From Terrisporobacter othiniensis (lineage in GTDB: Bacteria > Bacillota > Clostridia > Peptostreptococcales > Peptostreptococcaceae): a stretch of 14,867 nt of DNA. The notes beneath the pieces are model-generated. The model made no database searches and was not told the DNA's origin. It worked only from the letters and a program-made list of their open reading frames with translations. Shown one piece after another: positions 6,071 through 12,571 of the stretch (positions within the stretch are counted from its first letter, which is position 1; the number at the start of each line of letters is the position of its first letter). The DNA lies in assembly GCF_000808015.1 (NCBI RefSeq), contig NZ_JWHR01000026.1, positions 1 to 14,867 of the forward strand, read 5' to 3'. Both the position numbers and the translations under genes were made by a program.

Positions 6071-7258
6071 CTATTTTAAATGATTTTTCTTAATCTCATC
6101 AAGCAGTCCATCTTGCAAGTAAATCTCCAATGCACACCCTACCATAGCCTTTACTGATTTATGGAGTTTATCATAAGCTTCTTTAGAATTTGCATAATTT
6201 AAAAACTCTTTCTCATGAACATATACCATAGGCTCTATATCTAAAGCTATTTCAGTATACATAGTAGGGCAAACTTGACTTACGTTTCCTATATCTGTTG
6301 AACCTACTGGACCATCTTTTCCTTCTAATATATCAGTTATACCTACATCAATTAAATTATTCTTTGTTATATCTTGAAGTATTTTATTGTTTACTATATT
6401 ATCAAAAGAATTTTCAAAGTATCTGTAAGTTAGTTTTGCACCTGTCATTAATTCTGCACCTTTTGCACAGTTTATAACCTTTTTAGTTACTTCATCTAAA
6501 TAGCTTCTTTCACCAGCTCTTATATAAAACTTACAAGCTGCTTTTTCTGGAACTATGTTTGGAGCTTCTCCTCCATTTGAAACTATTCCATGTATTCTAA
6601 CATCTGATTTTACATGTTGTCTTAGTGCATTTATTCCTGCAAATGTAAGTTGTACTGCATCTAATGCATTGACTCCCATGTGAGGATGGCTGGCTGCATG
6701 TGCTGCTACTCCTTCAAAACTAAATTCTAATGAATCTATTGCCAAAGCTCTACAGTTTATATTATTAAAAGCTTCTATATGCATTTGATAACATACATCA
6801 ATATCATCAAAAGCTCCTGATTTAACTAAATCACATTTTCCCCCTGTAGTTTCTTCAGCTGGTGTTCCTATTAGTACAATTTTCCCTTTAAAATCTTCTT
6901 TTAGTTTACTAAGTACTATACAAGCTCCTAATGTTGATGCTGCAATCCAGTTATGACCACAAGCATGACCTGCTTCTTTGTTTTCTCCGTATCCAGGTAA
7001 TGCATCATATTCTGCTAAAAATGCTATAGTTGGACCATCATTATCTCCCAGTTCTGCCCTAAAAGCCGTATCTAGGTTGCAGTATGGATAAGTTGTATCA
7101 AATCCATATTCCTTCATTTTATCTACTAAATATTTAGATGATATGTATTCTTCTTCCCCTAGTTCTGGATTATTAAATATAAAATCACATACTTCTTCTA
7201 TTTCTCTTCCTAGTTCATTTTCTATATCATAAGCTCTTTTCTTTATATTTTCTATCAT
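6071..7258 (-). CDS. M20 family amidohydrolase, ACY1L2/PM20D2-like
   Basis: A 395-residue cytosolic metallopeptidase-fold amidohydrolase. The metal-binding set is visible: HACGH (98-102), the catalytic Glu pair in TPAEETTGG (132-140), H160 in YQMH, and a late GSTDIGNVSQ segment. The dimerisation domain begins near SLEFSFEGVAAHAASHPHMG (176-195). The length and the GHNWIAASTLGA and PAEETTGGK patterns match the ACY1L2/AbgB-like branch, which cleaves N-acyl or dipeptide amide bonds. The mammalian relative PM20D2 is known as a beta-alanyl-lysine dipeptidase. The start follows GGGGG with a spacing of about 7 nt and lies 15 bp after the transporter stop, so the two are cotranscribed. The lysine riboswitch upstream suggests a substrate containing lysine or a related basic residue. 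That substrate is inference; an acyl-aminobenzoyl or other N-acyl amino acid remains possible. Confidence 0.92.
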   Translation of the reverse strand: MIENIKKRAYDIENELGREIEEVCDFIFNNPELGEEEYISSKYLVDKMKEYGFDTTYPYCNLDTAFRAELGDNDGPTIAFLAEYDALPGYGENKEAGHACGHNWIAASTLGACIVLSKLKEDFKGKIVLIGTPAEETTGGKCDLVKSGAFDDIDVCYQMHIEAFNNINCRALAIDSLEFSFEGVAAHAASHPHMGVNALDAVQLTFAGINALRQHVKSDVRIHGIVSNGGEAPNIVPEKAACKFYIRAGERSYLDEVTKKVINCAKGAELMTGAKLTYRYFENSFDNIVNNKILQDITKNNLIDVGITDILEGKDGPVGSTDIGNVSQVCPTMYTEIALDIEPMVYVHEKEFLNYANSKEAYDKLHKSVKAMVGCALEIYLQDGLLDEIKKNHLK

Positions 7259-7273
7259 AATTTACCCCCTATA

Positions 7274-8665
7274 TTAGAACCCTATATATAGTCCTGTTGT
7301 TAAAAATGCCATTGTAGTAATTATTAATATGACCATTAAAGGCATTATAAATCTAATCCATCTCGACCAAGGAATATTAGCTAGTGCCAGTGCCCCCATT
7401 AAAACTCCTGATGTTGGTGTTATTAAGTTAGTTACACCTATACCAAATTGATAAGCTGTAACTATCATTTGTCTAGATACATCTACTAAATCTCCAAGTG
7501 GTGCAAGAACAGGTACTGTAAGCGATGCAAGTCCTGATGCTGATGGTATTAAAAATGCGATTAAACCTTCTATTAAGAATGTTAAATTTACAAATATGGC
7601 TTTTGGTAAACCATTTAATACACTTGCTGCTGAATTTAAGATTGTATCTATTATGTATCCATTTTCTGCTATTATTACTATTCCACGTGCAAATGCTATG
7701 CATAATCCTGCTGACATTAAATCTTTTGCTCCACTTGTAAATGAGTTAACTATTTCATCTTGTTTTAGTCCTGATGCTAGTCCTGATATTACACCTATAG
7801 CTGTAAATACCATTGCAATTTCACCTATATACCAGCCTTGTGTTAAAACTCCATATACCATAGTTGCCATACCTATTGCGAAAATTGCTATTACCATAGC
7901 TTCCTTTGTTGTAAATGCTTTTATATTTGTATCACTACTATCTATTATTTCTTGATTTAGTGATATATCCTTAACTAAAGACTTTGTAGGATCTTTTTTA
8001 ACTTTGTTCGCATACATCATAACAAATCCTATACTTATGCTCATAAATATTATAAACATAATAACTCTATACTCTATCCCAGAACCTGGTGCTATGTGTG
8101 AAAGTGCTTGTGCTATTCCCACAGAGAAAGGATTGGTAGTCGCTGCTGCAAATCCAGTTGTTGCTCCTATAAATACTGTTGCCACTGCTGTTAATGAATC
8201 ATATCCCATACTAGTCATAAGCGGAATAAATATCATATAAAAAGGTAGTGTTTCTTCACTCATTCCAAATGTTGTTCCACCTAGTCCAAATAAAATCATG
8301 GAGATTGGTATTATTAAAAATTGGAATTTTTTCATTCTATTTACTATATGAGCTATAGCTGCTTCTATGGCTCCTGTTTTGTTAACTATTCCAAAAGCTC
8401 CTCCAACTATTAAAACAAACCCAACTACTTCGGCTGCATCTATAAATCCATTTATAGGTGCTGTAAATACATCAGTAATTCCCTGTGGGTTTGATGCTAC
8501 TTTTTCGTAAGTTCCAGCTACAACAACCATTTTATCTTGTATTTCTTGTCTTTCAAAACTTCCACTTGGTACTATCCAAGTAAGAACTGCCATTACTACT
8601 ATTAGTAAAAATATTATAGTAAGTGTGCTTGGCATAGTAAATTTTTGTCTTCTTAAAGTGCTCAT
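7274..8665 (-). CDS. YfcC family membrane transporter
   Basis: A 463-residue polytopic membrane protein with about eleven to twelve hydrophobic segments. It starts with the short basic cytosolic MSTLRRQKF and a first segment at about 14-31, followed by the family's IVPSGSFER and an external loop. Marker stretches are VGGAFGIVNKTGAIEAAI, FGLGGTTFGMSEETLPFY, GATTGFAAATTNPFSVGIAQ and, near the end, LIPSASGLASLTVPVLAPLG and GVTNLITPTSGVLMG. These belong to the YfcC family of the DcuC-like ion-transporter superfamily, whose members often sit beside M20 amidohydrolases and import amino acids or peptides. GGGGGAG stands 9 nt before the ATG. Expression is set by a lysine riboswitch and terminator in its leader, so a role in uptake of lysine or a lysine-yielding compound is likely by inference. 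Confidence 0.92.
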   Translation of the reverse strand: MSTLRRQKFTMPSTLTIIFLLIVVMAVLTWIVPSGSFERQEIQDKMVVVAGTYEKVASNPQGITDVFTAPINGFIDAAEVVGFVLIVGGAFGIVNKTGAIEAAIAHIVNRMKKFQFLIIPISMILFGLGGTTFGMSEETLPFYMIFIPLMTSMGYDSLTAVATVFIGATTGFAAATTNPFSVGIAQALSHIAPGSGIEYRVIMFIIFMSISIGFVMMYANKVKKDPTKSLVKDISLNQEIIDSSDTNIKAFTTKEAMVIAIFAIGMATMVYGVLTQGWYIGEIAMVFTAIGVISGLASGLKQDEIVNSFTSGAKDLMSAGLCIAFARGIVIIAENGYIIDTILNSAASVLNGLPKAIFVNLTFLIEGLIAFLIPSASGLASLTVPVLAPLGDLVDVSRQMIVTAYQFGIGVTNLITPTSGVLMGALALANIPWSRWIRFIMPLMVILIITTMAFLTTGLYIGF

Positions 8666-8741
8666 TTTTTTACTCCCCCATTTTGTAAGTTAAAATATTT
8701 TATTATCCCTTTATTTTTTCTATCTTAGTTTGAAGAAGTAT

Positions 8742-8774
8742 AAAAAAAGCCCAACATGTATACATGTTGAGCTT
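8742..8774 (-). terminator. Riboswitch-controlled intrinsic terminator
   Basis: In minus-strand RNA AAGCUCAACAUGUA (8774-8761) pairs throughout with UACAUGUUGGGCUU (8760-8747), including one G-U pair, and is followed by UUUUUUU ending at 8742. It lies between the lysine aptamer and yfcC. The 5' arm contains AGCUC (8773-8769), complementary to GAGCU at 8829-8825 in the 3' strand of aptamer helix P1 and its edge. This gives a plausible switch: lysine stabilises P1 and frees the terminator; without lysine the two pair as an antiterminator. Confidence 0.88.
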
Positions 8775-8819
8775 AATATGCTAAATACAACATACCTACA
8801 TCTTCCCTTTATCTTACTT

Positions 8820-8991
8820 AAGATAGCTCTCCATCAAAACTTGGGATAATTTTGATGACAGTCCTGTACTTATTAAATACAGTCCCAGCACTAGCTTTGG
8901 ACACTAGAACTTCGGCACTTACTCCTTTTATATTGATTCATTGGCTTCCGACCTCTTCAATATTACTCTTAGTAAATGCAACCTCTACCTC
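8820..8991 (-). promoter_or_regulatory. Lysine riboswitch (L box) upstream of yfcC
   Basis: The minus-strand leader carries the conserved blocks of the lysine aptamer in order. GAGGTAG then AGG forms the 5' P1 strand (from 8991). AAGAGTA (8970-8964) is the loop-E/S-turn segment. An AGG-TCGGAAGCC arm follows, then TGCCGAAGT (8917-8909), a CTGGGACTG...CAGGACTGTCATC arm, and finally GGAGAGCTATCTT, whose CTATCTT (8826-8820) closes P1 with GAGGTAG using two G-T wobbles. This agrees closely with the known B. subtilis lysC L box. A terminator stands directly downstream, so lysine should switch the operon off. It controls yfcC and the amidohydrolase rather than a biosynthetic gene. Confidence 0.93.
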
Positions 8992-9042
8992 AATCTTTTT
9001 ATTAGATGAGGTATTTTTATTAAATTTCTCTTTGTTGTAAAT

Positions 9043-9071
9043 ATTTTAGCATAATTTGTAAAAATTGTAAA
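9043..9071 (-). promoter_or_regulatory. Sigma-A promoter of the lysine-riboswitch operon
   Basis: On the minus strand TTTACA (9071-9066) and TAAAAT (9048-9043) are separated by exactly 17 bp. Transcription would begin near 9036, about 45 nt before the aptamer. The promoter lies in the short gap after the nitroreductase stop, so the riboswitch operon has its own start. Confidence 0.65.
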
Positions 9072-9092
9072 TATATTGATTTAATGATATAT

Positions 9093-9914
9093 TTATTTCC
9101 ATGTTATATCTGCATCTTTTCTAGGTACAGTTCTTGAATATTTTACATCAGGATAGCCAACAATCATACAAGTTACAATCTTTTTGCCATCTTCTATACC
9201 AAGATACTCCATGATTTCTTTGTTTGACTGAGATGCTCTAACTAAAAAACCACTAAAAAATGTTCCAAGTCCTAGGGCATTAGTCATTAATTCCATGTTA
9301 GAAGATGCAAGAGCTCCATTTACATCAGAATCTGATACTACAAGTATTACTGCAGGAGCATTGAAAAATAGCATGTCATTTTTCTTAGGGTCTTTTTTAT
9401 AAGCATCATACATTTGTAACCATATCTTTGCGTATTTTTGTACTTGCATATTTTCTGGAGTTTTGTTTGCAAGTATGTAGTCTCCTAAATTTTTTAATGT
9501 ATCTATTACCATAGATTTTAACTCATCTATATTTTCTTTTACTACTATGTATGAAACATTTTGAAGGTTTCCTCCTGTTTGAGTAAATCTTCCTGCTTCA
9601 ATTATTTGGGCAAGTTTTTCGCGCTCAACATCTTTGTCTTTAAACTGTCTTATTGTTCTTCTAAATTTTATAAAATTAAGAAGATTATTTGCATCTATTT
9701 CAAATTCTTCTTTGTTATAATTTTTTACATCATCCATATTGTATTCATCTGTATATACTGCATTTTTAGGGCATATAGCAATGCAATGACCACATTTCAT
9801 ACAAGTTTCATTTTTTATATTAGCTTTTTTATCCTGCATTTCTATATCTCTAACAAAACAATCCTTAATACATAACCCACAACCTATACATTTTTCTCTA
9901 TCTATTTTCATCAT
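9093..9914 (-). CDS. Nitroreductase family protein with N-terminal 2x[4Fe-4S] ferredoxin domain
   Basis: A 273-residue cytosolic flavoprotein. Residues 1-52 are a two-cluster ferredoxin: C9-x2-C12-x2-C15-x3-C19, where Phe replaces the usual Pro after the last Cys, and C38-x2-C41-x2-C44-x3-C48-P. The rest is an FMN-dependent nitroreductase fold, starting with RRTIRQFKDKDV (85-96), the TQTGGNLQN loop (111-119), and later FFNAPAVILVVSD and LGLGTFFSGF. Such fusions are common in clostridia and reduce nitroaromatics, enones or unknown electron acceptors with electrons from ferredoxin; the natural substrate is not known. AGGAG lies 8 nt before ATG 9914, so the first of two consecutive ATGs is chosen. 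It is apparently a single-gene unit. I see no clear terminator between it and the riboswitch promoter, so some read-through is possible. Confidence 0.92.
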   Translation of the reverse strand: MMKIDREKCIGCGLCIKDCFVRDIEMQDKKANIKNETCMKCGHCIAICPKNAVYTDEYNMDDVKNYNKEEFEIDANNLLNFIKFRRTIRQFKDKDVEREKLAQIIEAGRFTQTGGNLQNVSYIVVKENIDELKSMVIDTLKNLGDYILANKTPENMQVQKYAKIWLQMYDAYKKDPKKNDMLFFNAPAVILVVSDSDVNGALASSNMELMTNALGLGTFFSGFLVRASQSNKEIMEYLGIEDGKKIVTCMIVGYPDVKYSRTVPRKDADITWK

Positions 9915-10051
9915 AAAACCAACTCCTATTTATATATTTCAATCATGTTATACTTAAATCTATTGTTCATTGAATATAACCTACAAATTGAATTTTAACA
10001 ATCAATTTCAAAATTTACTATCTTATCATTGCTCAAACTTTTTGTATCTTA

Positions 10052-10060
10052 ATTATACCA
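10052..10060 (-). promoter_or_regulatory. Extended -10 promoter candidate for the nitroreductase gene
   Basis: Minus-strand TGGTATAAT (10060-10052) is an extended -10 element about 140 bp upstream of the nitroreductase start; no good -35 is visible. Between it and the gene, AAATTGA (9985-9991) and TCAATTT (10002-10008) form a 7-bp inverted repeat that could be an operator. Confidence 0.4.
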
Positions 10061-10098
10061 TAGTTAACTTGATCCCAAAAATATAGAATATATACAAA

Positions 10099-10128
10099 GA
10101 GGACTATAAAATTTGTTTTATAGCCCTC
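10099..10128 (-). terminator. Hairpin terminator upstream of nitroreductase gene
   Basis: GAGG-A-CTATAAAA (10099-10111) and TTTTATAG-C-CCTC (10116-10128) form a 12-bp stem with one A-C mismatch and a 4-nt loop. It probably ends minus-strand transcripts from the 84-residue gene at 10296. A second inverted repeat, GATTGAAT (10215-10222) with ATTCAATC (10235-10242), lies in the same gap. I see no gene in the 381-bp stretch from 9915 to 10295. Confidence 0.6.
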
Positions 10129-10295
10129 CGTAAATTTAATTATTATTTTTTATACAATTGAATTTTTAATCACAATAAATTTTTGTGTGTTTTAATTAAA
10201 TCTATGCTAAAGACGATTGAATCTTAATAATAAAATTCAATCTATGAAAATAGTCATCAGCACAAGTAATTTTTTAACATGCTAAATAAAAGTGT

Positions 10296-10550
10296 TTACC
10301 AATACTCTTTTCCATATCTATAATCATCATCATATTTTTTGTATCTATAATCATAATCATGTTTTTTACATCTGCATTCATCTTCGTCATCATCATATTT
10401 CTTACATCTACAATCATCGTCATCATGCTTTCTACATCTGCATTCACATTCTAAATCTTTGTCTTTTCTGTATCTATATTCATTGTAATCTTCTTCATAG
10501 TAATTATAATTTTCTCCATAACCTATGCCTCTATAGCTTTTAAATTTCAT
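10296..10550 (-). CDS. Low-complexity Tyr/Asp/Cys-rich protein, 84 residues
   Basis: An unusual protein made of Tyr, Asp, Glu, Lys, Arg and Cys. The N-terminal part is Tyr/Glu-rich (GENYNYYEEDYNEYRYRK at 12-29). Residues 35-75 hold a decaying tandem repeat of about 11-12 residues with CxC pairs: C35-E-C37-R-C39, C47-R-C49 and C59-R-C61, each followed by K/R-K-H/Y-D-rich runs. The last unit has Tyr where the others have Cys. It has no signal peptide, transmembrane segment or known domain. AGGAG is placed 9 nt before ATG. Cys/Tyr-rich low-complexity proteins of clostridia are often spore coat or exosporium components, where such residues cross-link; metal binding by the CxC pairs is the alternative. 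Both are inference. The antisense frame at 10292-10543 is a shadow of these repeats. Confidence 0.7.
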   Translation of the reverse strand: MKFKSYRGIGYGENYNYYEEDYNEYRYRKDKDLECECRCRKHDDDDCRCKKYDDDEDECRCKKHDYDYRYKKYDDDYRYGKEYW

Positions 10551-10564
10551 TAAATATCACTCCT

Positions 10565-10613
10565 ATATATTATATTGAGAGAGTCCCTTAAAGAAACTCT
10601 TGATATAATATAT
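10565..10613 (-). promoter_or_regulatory. 5'-UTR stem-loop abutting the ribosome-binding site
   Basis: ATATATTATAT (10565-10575) and ATATAATATAT (10603-10613) are perfect 11-bp inverted copies. Inside them AGAGTCCC (10580-10587) and GAAACTCT (10593-10600) form a second stem that is fully paired in minus-strand RNA with two G-U pairs. The hairpin ends one base before the AGGAG site of the 84-residue gene, so it can influence mRNA stability or ribosome access. Confidence 0.55.
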
Positions 10614-10700
10614 ACGCATTCGACAAAATTGTTCATATTTCGTCATAATTTTTATATATATTTTTTTATTAAATATATTTAAATTTAATTAAATAAACTT

Positions 10701-11258
10701 TTACATAATAAGATCTAGTTGTCCCTTGCTTATTTCATTTATAGATATTATAGGTTTTGGTTCTATATCATAGGAGGCTATTGCTTTCTCAAACCATGCT
10801 ACATCGTACCACTTTCCACATTTATATCCTGTATTCTTATATATGCCCACCTCATTGAACCCCAATGATTTATGAAGGTTTTCACTTTTTATATTTGGCA
10901 AAGTAACACAACCATAAACTGTCTTTATTCCTTGTAGTTTTAACATTTCTAAGAGAACGCCATACATTTTTTTACCTAATCCACTCATGGTAAATTCTTT
11001 GTCAATATAAATTGACAGTTCAGCATTCCATTGATAAGCATCACGTTCCTTATATCTATGTGCATAAGCATAGCCTATTATTTTTCCTTTATCTTCACAA
11101 ACAATATATGGGTAAAAACTAGTAATATTTTTTATACGACTTGCAAATTCAATTTCATTTGGAAGAGTAGTTTCAAATGTGATCGGTGTGTCTATGTACT
11201 GTGAATAAATTTTTAGCAACGATTGGCAATCCTTTACTGTTACAAATCTCAACTTCAT
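10701..11258 (-). CDS. GNAT acetyltransferase, phosphinothricin/methionine-sulfoximine type
   Basis: A 185-residue cytosolic acetyl-CoA-dependent N-acetyltransferase. It follows the Pat/MddA pattern: GYAYAHRYKERDAYQWNAEL (62-81) with the substrate-site Tyr/Trp residues, the acetyl-CoA loop MSGLGKK (91-97), VTLPNIKSENLHKSLGF (118-134) and GYKCGKWYDVAWFEK (144-158). Family members acetylate phosphinothricin, methionine sulfoximine or methionine sulfone, and some contribute to detoxification. The C-terminal 25 residues extend past the usual end. GGGG lies about 8 nt before the ATG. It is one transcription unit between two hairpin-bounded regions. Upstream there are two GC-rich palindromic repeats that may regulate it. 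Exact substrate specificity cannot be read from sequence. Confidence 0.9.
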   Translation of the reverse strand: MKLRFVTVKDCQSLLKIYSQYIDTPITFETTLPNEIEFASRIKNITSFYPYIVCEDKGKIIGYAYAHRYKERDAYQWNAELSIYIDKEFTMSGLGKKMYGVLLEMLKLQGIKTVYGCVTLPNIKSENLHKSLGFNEVGIYKNTGYKCGKWYDVAWFEKAIASYDIEPKPIISINEISKGQLDLIM

Positions 11259-11315
11259 ATTATATTTCCCCTTTTTAAAGTGTATTTATTATTTCTATAA
11301 TTAAAATTTCATCTC

Positions 11316-11358
11316 GCCCACACTGTGGCTCAAAATTACATAGCCCCACGCTGTGACT
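11316..11358. repeat. Two GC-rich palindromic direct repeats upstream of the GNAT gene
   Basis: CCCACACTGTGGCT (11317-11330) recurs as CCCACGCTGTGACT (11345-11358), with two differences and a period of 28 bp. The first copy contains the perfect 11-bp palindrome CCACACTGTGG. They stand out as GC-rich in very AT-rich DNA and lie 60-100 bp upstream of the GNAT start, so they could be operator sites. They may equally be an old tandem duplication. Confidence 0.5.
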
Positions 11359-11389
11359 TATATTAAATAGAAACTTCCTTATAATTAAG

Positions 11390-11434
11390 AATAGCATATA
11401 ATTAAAATATAATACATTTTAATTATATGCTATT
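11390..11434 (-). terminator. Long perfect hairpin after the unknown membrane protein gene
   Basis: AATAGCATATAATTAAAAT (11390-11408) and its exact inverse (11416-11434) form a 19-bp stem with a 7-nt loop, beginning 9 bp after the stop at 11443. It is AT-rich without a separate T-run, so it may be an mRNA-stabilising 3' end as much as a terminator. Confidence 0.65.
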
Positions 11435-11442
11435 TAGTGAGC

Positions 11443-12315
11443 CTACTTCCCTTCTATATATGTCACATAATAATTAGTTAAGTTGGTTTCTAAATGGATT
11501 GTATCACTAAGTGCAACCATTGCGAATAATATAGCCGCAATTAAAAATACATCTACTATTTTTGATGTTATTTTCCTATCTTTAAAATTAATTTGTGTAA
11601 AACAAAGAATAAACATAAATATTGTAGACATCATTGAATACCCTTTAACAACATTTAATATAGTTATTATCTTTGCATCTTTTGAGTATTTCTCTAAGTA
11701 TTTACTATTTCCCTTGCTATAGTCTGCCCTTTGATAAAGATTATCTTTTACTTTAATTTCAACAACTTTAGGTTCTTTTTCATTATCAACTTTCCACATA
11801 TAGCTAGGTGTACTGATTTCATTTTCACTTATATTTATTTTACTAAAATAATTAAATGAAAACCCTAAAAATACTACCAATACTATAATTGTAAGAGTCT
11901 TGTTATTAATAAAGTTAACAGATCTATTTACCTCTTCTCCATTTATAGTCTTTACATATTTTTTAGCTAAATTACTAGCATAGATTGCAAGCAACTGACT
12001 TAGTAAAATAATGTCCATTCCAATAAGACCAAAAACTTCAGTTTTTATAATAATTATTAACTTGATTATTAAATAAATATCTATAACTATAACTCCTATT
12101 TTCAAACCCTTGTAATACTTTTCTTTGTCAATAAACACCATTTCTTGATTAAAAATTTTATCGGTCTTTTCACAATTATATATATATTTATGAATTATAA
12201 TTATACACATTATTGTTATAACTATATCTAGCCCTTCATCAAAAATAAGACCTAACAAAAGCCCTATTATTATAGCTAAGGCAATTGTTACTTTTCTATT
12301 TTTGCTTAATTTCAT
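11443..12315 (-). CDS. Unknown multi-pass membrane protein, 290 residues
   Basis: I do not recognise the family. The protein is Ile/Leu-rich and has about seven predicted membrane segments: roughly 9-25, 28-46, 72-90, 94-114, 140-158, 222-241 and 252-270. A hydrophilic, Lys/Glu-rich stretch of about 60 residues (160-218) separates the fifth and sixth and could be an extracytoplasmic or cytoplasmic loop domain. No catalytic motif stands out. GGGGGAG is placed just before the ATG with normal spacing, and base composition matches the neighbours. It is a single-gene unit, with an extended -10 candidate (TGGTAAAAT) about 45 bp upstream and a long hairpin at its 3' end. A transport or envelope role is possible but unsupported. 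Confidence 0.75.
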   Translation of the reverse strand: MKLSKNRKVTIALAIIIGLLLGLIFDEGLDIVITIMCIIIIHKYIYNCEKTDKIFNQEMVFIDKEKYYKGLKIGVIVIDIYLIIKLIIIIKTEVFGLIGMDIILLSQLLAIYASNLAKKYVKTINGEEVNRSVNFINNKTLTIIVLVVFLGFSFNYFSKINISENEISTPSYMWKVDNEKEPKVVEIKVKDNLYQRADYSKGNSKYLEKYSKDAKIITILNVVKGYSMMSTIFMFILCFTQINFKDRKITSKIVDVFLIAAILFAMVALSDTIHLETNLTNYYVTYIEGK

Positions 12316-12476
12316 ATTCTCCCCCTAATTTTTTAGTATATTAAGATTTTACCATATTAAATATTTCTATAAATTGCTAATAAGTTACAAAGTATTTTGT
12401 TTAACACAATTCATTCAACTTTATATTGTATAAGGAGAAATAGGTTTATAAATAAACTCAAATCACAATTCTAATA

Positions 12477-12557
12477 ATTTAAGTAATACTAACTATAATT
12501 TAAATGTCCAAGGATATATCTTTTTGAGATACCCCCTTGGACATTTTGTTTTGTTAG
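12477..12557 (-). repeat. Repeated palindromic element, copy B (also terminator)
   Basis: This is the second copy of the unit at 2796-2875, in the same plus-strand orientation. The stem AAATGTCCAAGG (12502-12513) with CCTTGGACATTT (12535-12546) is perfect for 12 bp. The inner part has diverged, leaving a TATC/GATA mini-stem. The lead-in and TTTGTTAG tail are conserved. Here it lies 15 bp after the stop of the minus-strand C45 gene and probably ends that transcript, so relative to its gene it is reversed compared with copy A. The remaining sequence from 12316 to 12476 shows no gene. Confidence 0.8.
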
Positions 12558-12571
12558 TTAACTTTATTAAA

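Noticed and set aside
7473..8240. Several frames overlapping yfcC on both strands
   Set aside because: Leu/Ile-rich shadows of a membrane-protein gene; the YfcC frame is complete and matches its family.
8852..9040. Plus-strand 62-residue frame
   Set aside because: It lies antisense to the lysine riboswitch, whose conserved RNA blocks explain the sequence.
10292..10543. Plus-strand frame rich in His/Tyr/Ile opposite the 84-residue gene
   Set aside because: It is the antisense of GAT/TAT-type repeats; it has no ribosome-binding site, and the minus-strand frame has one.
10661..10700. AT-only near-palindrome after the GNAT gene
   Set aside because: Composed almost entirely of A and T, so symmetry is expected by chance; I cannot support a terminator there.
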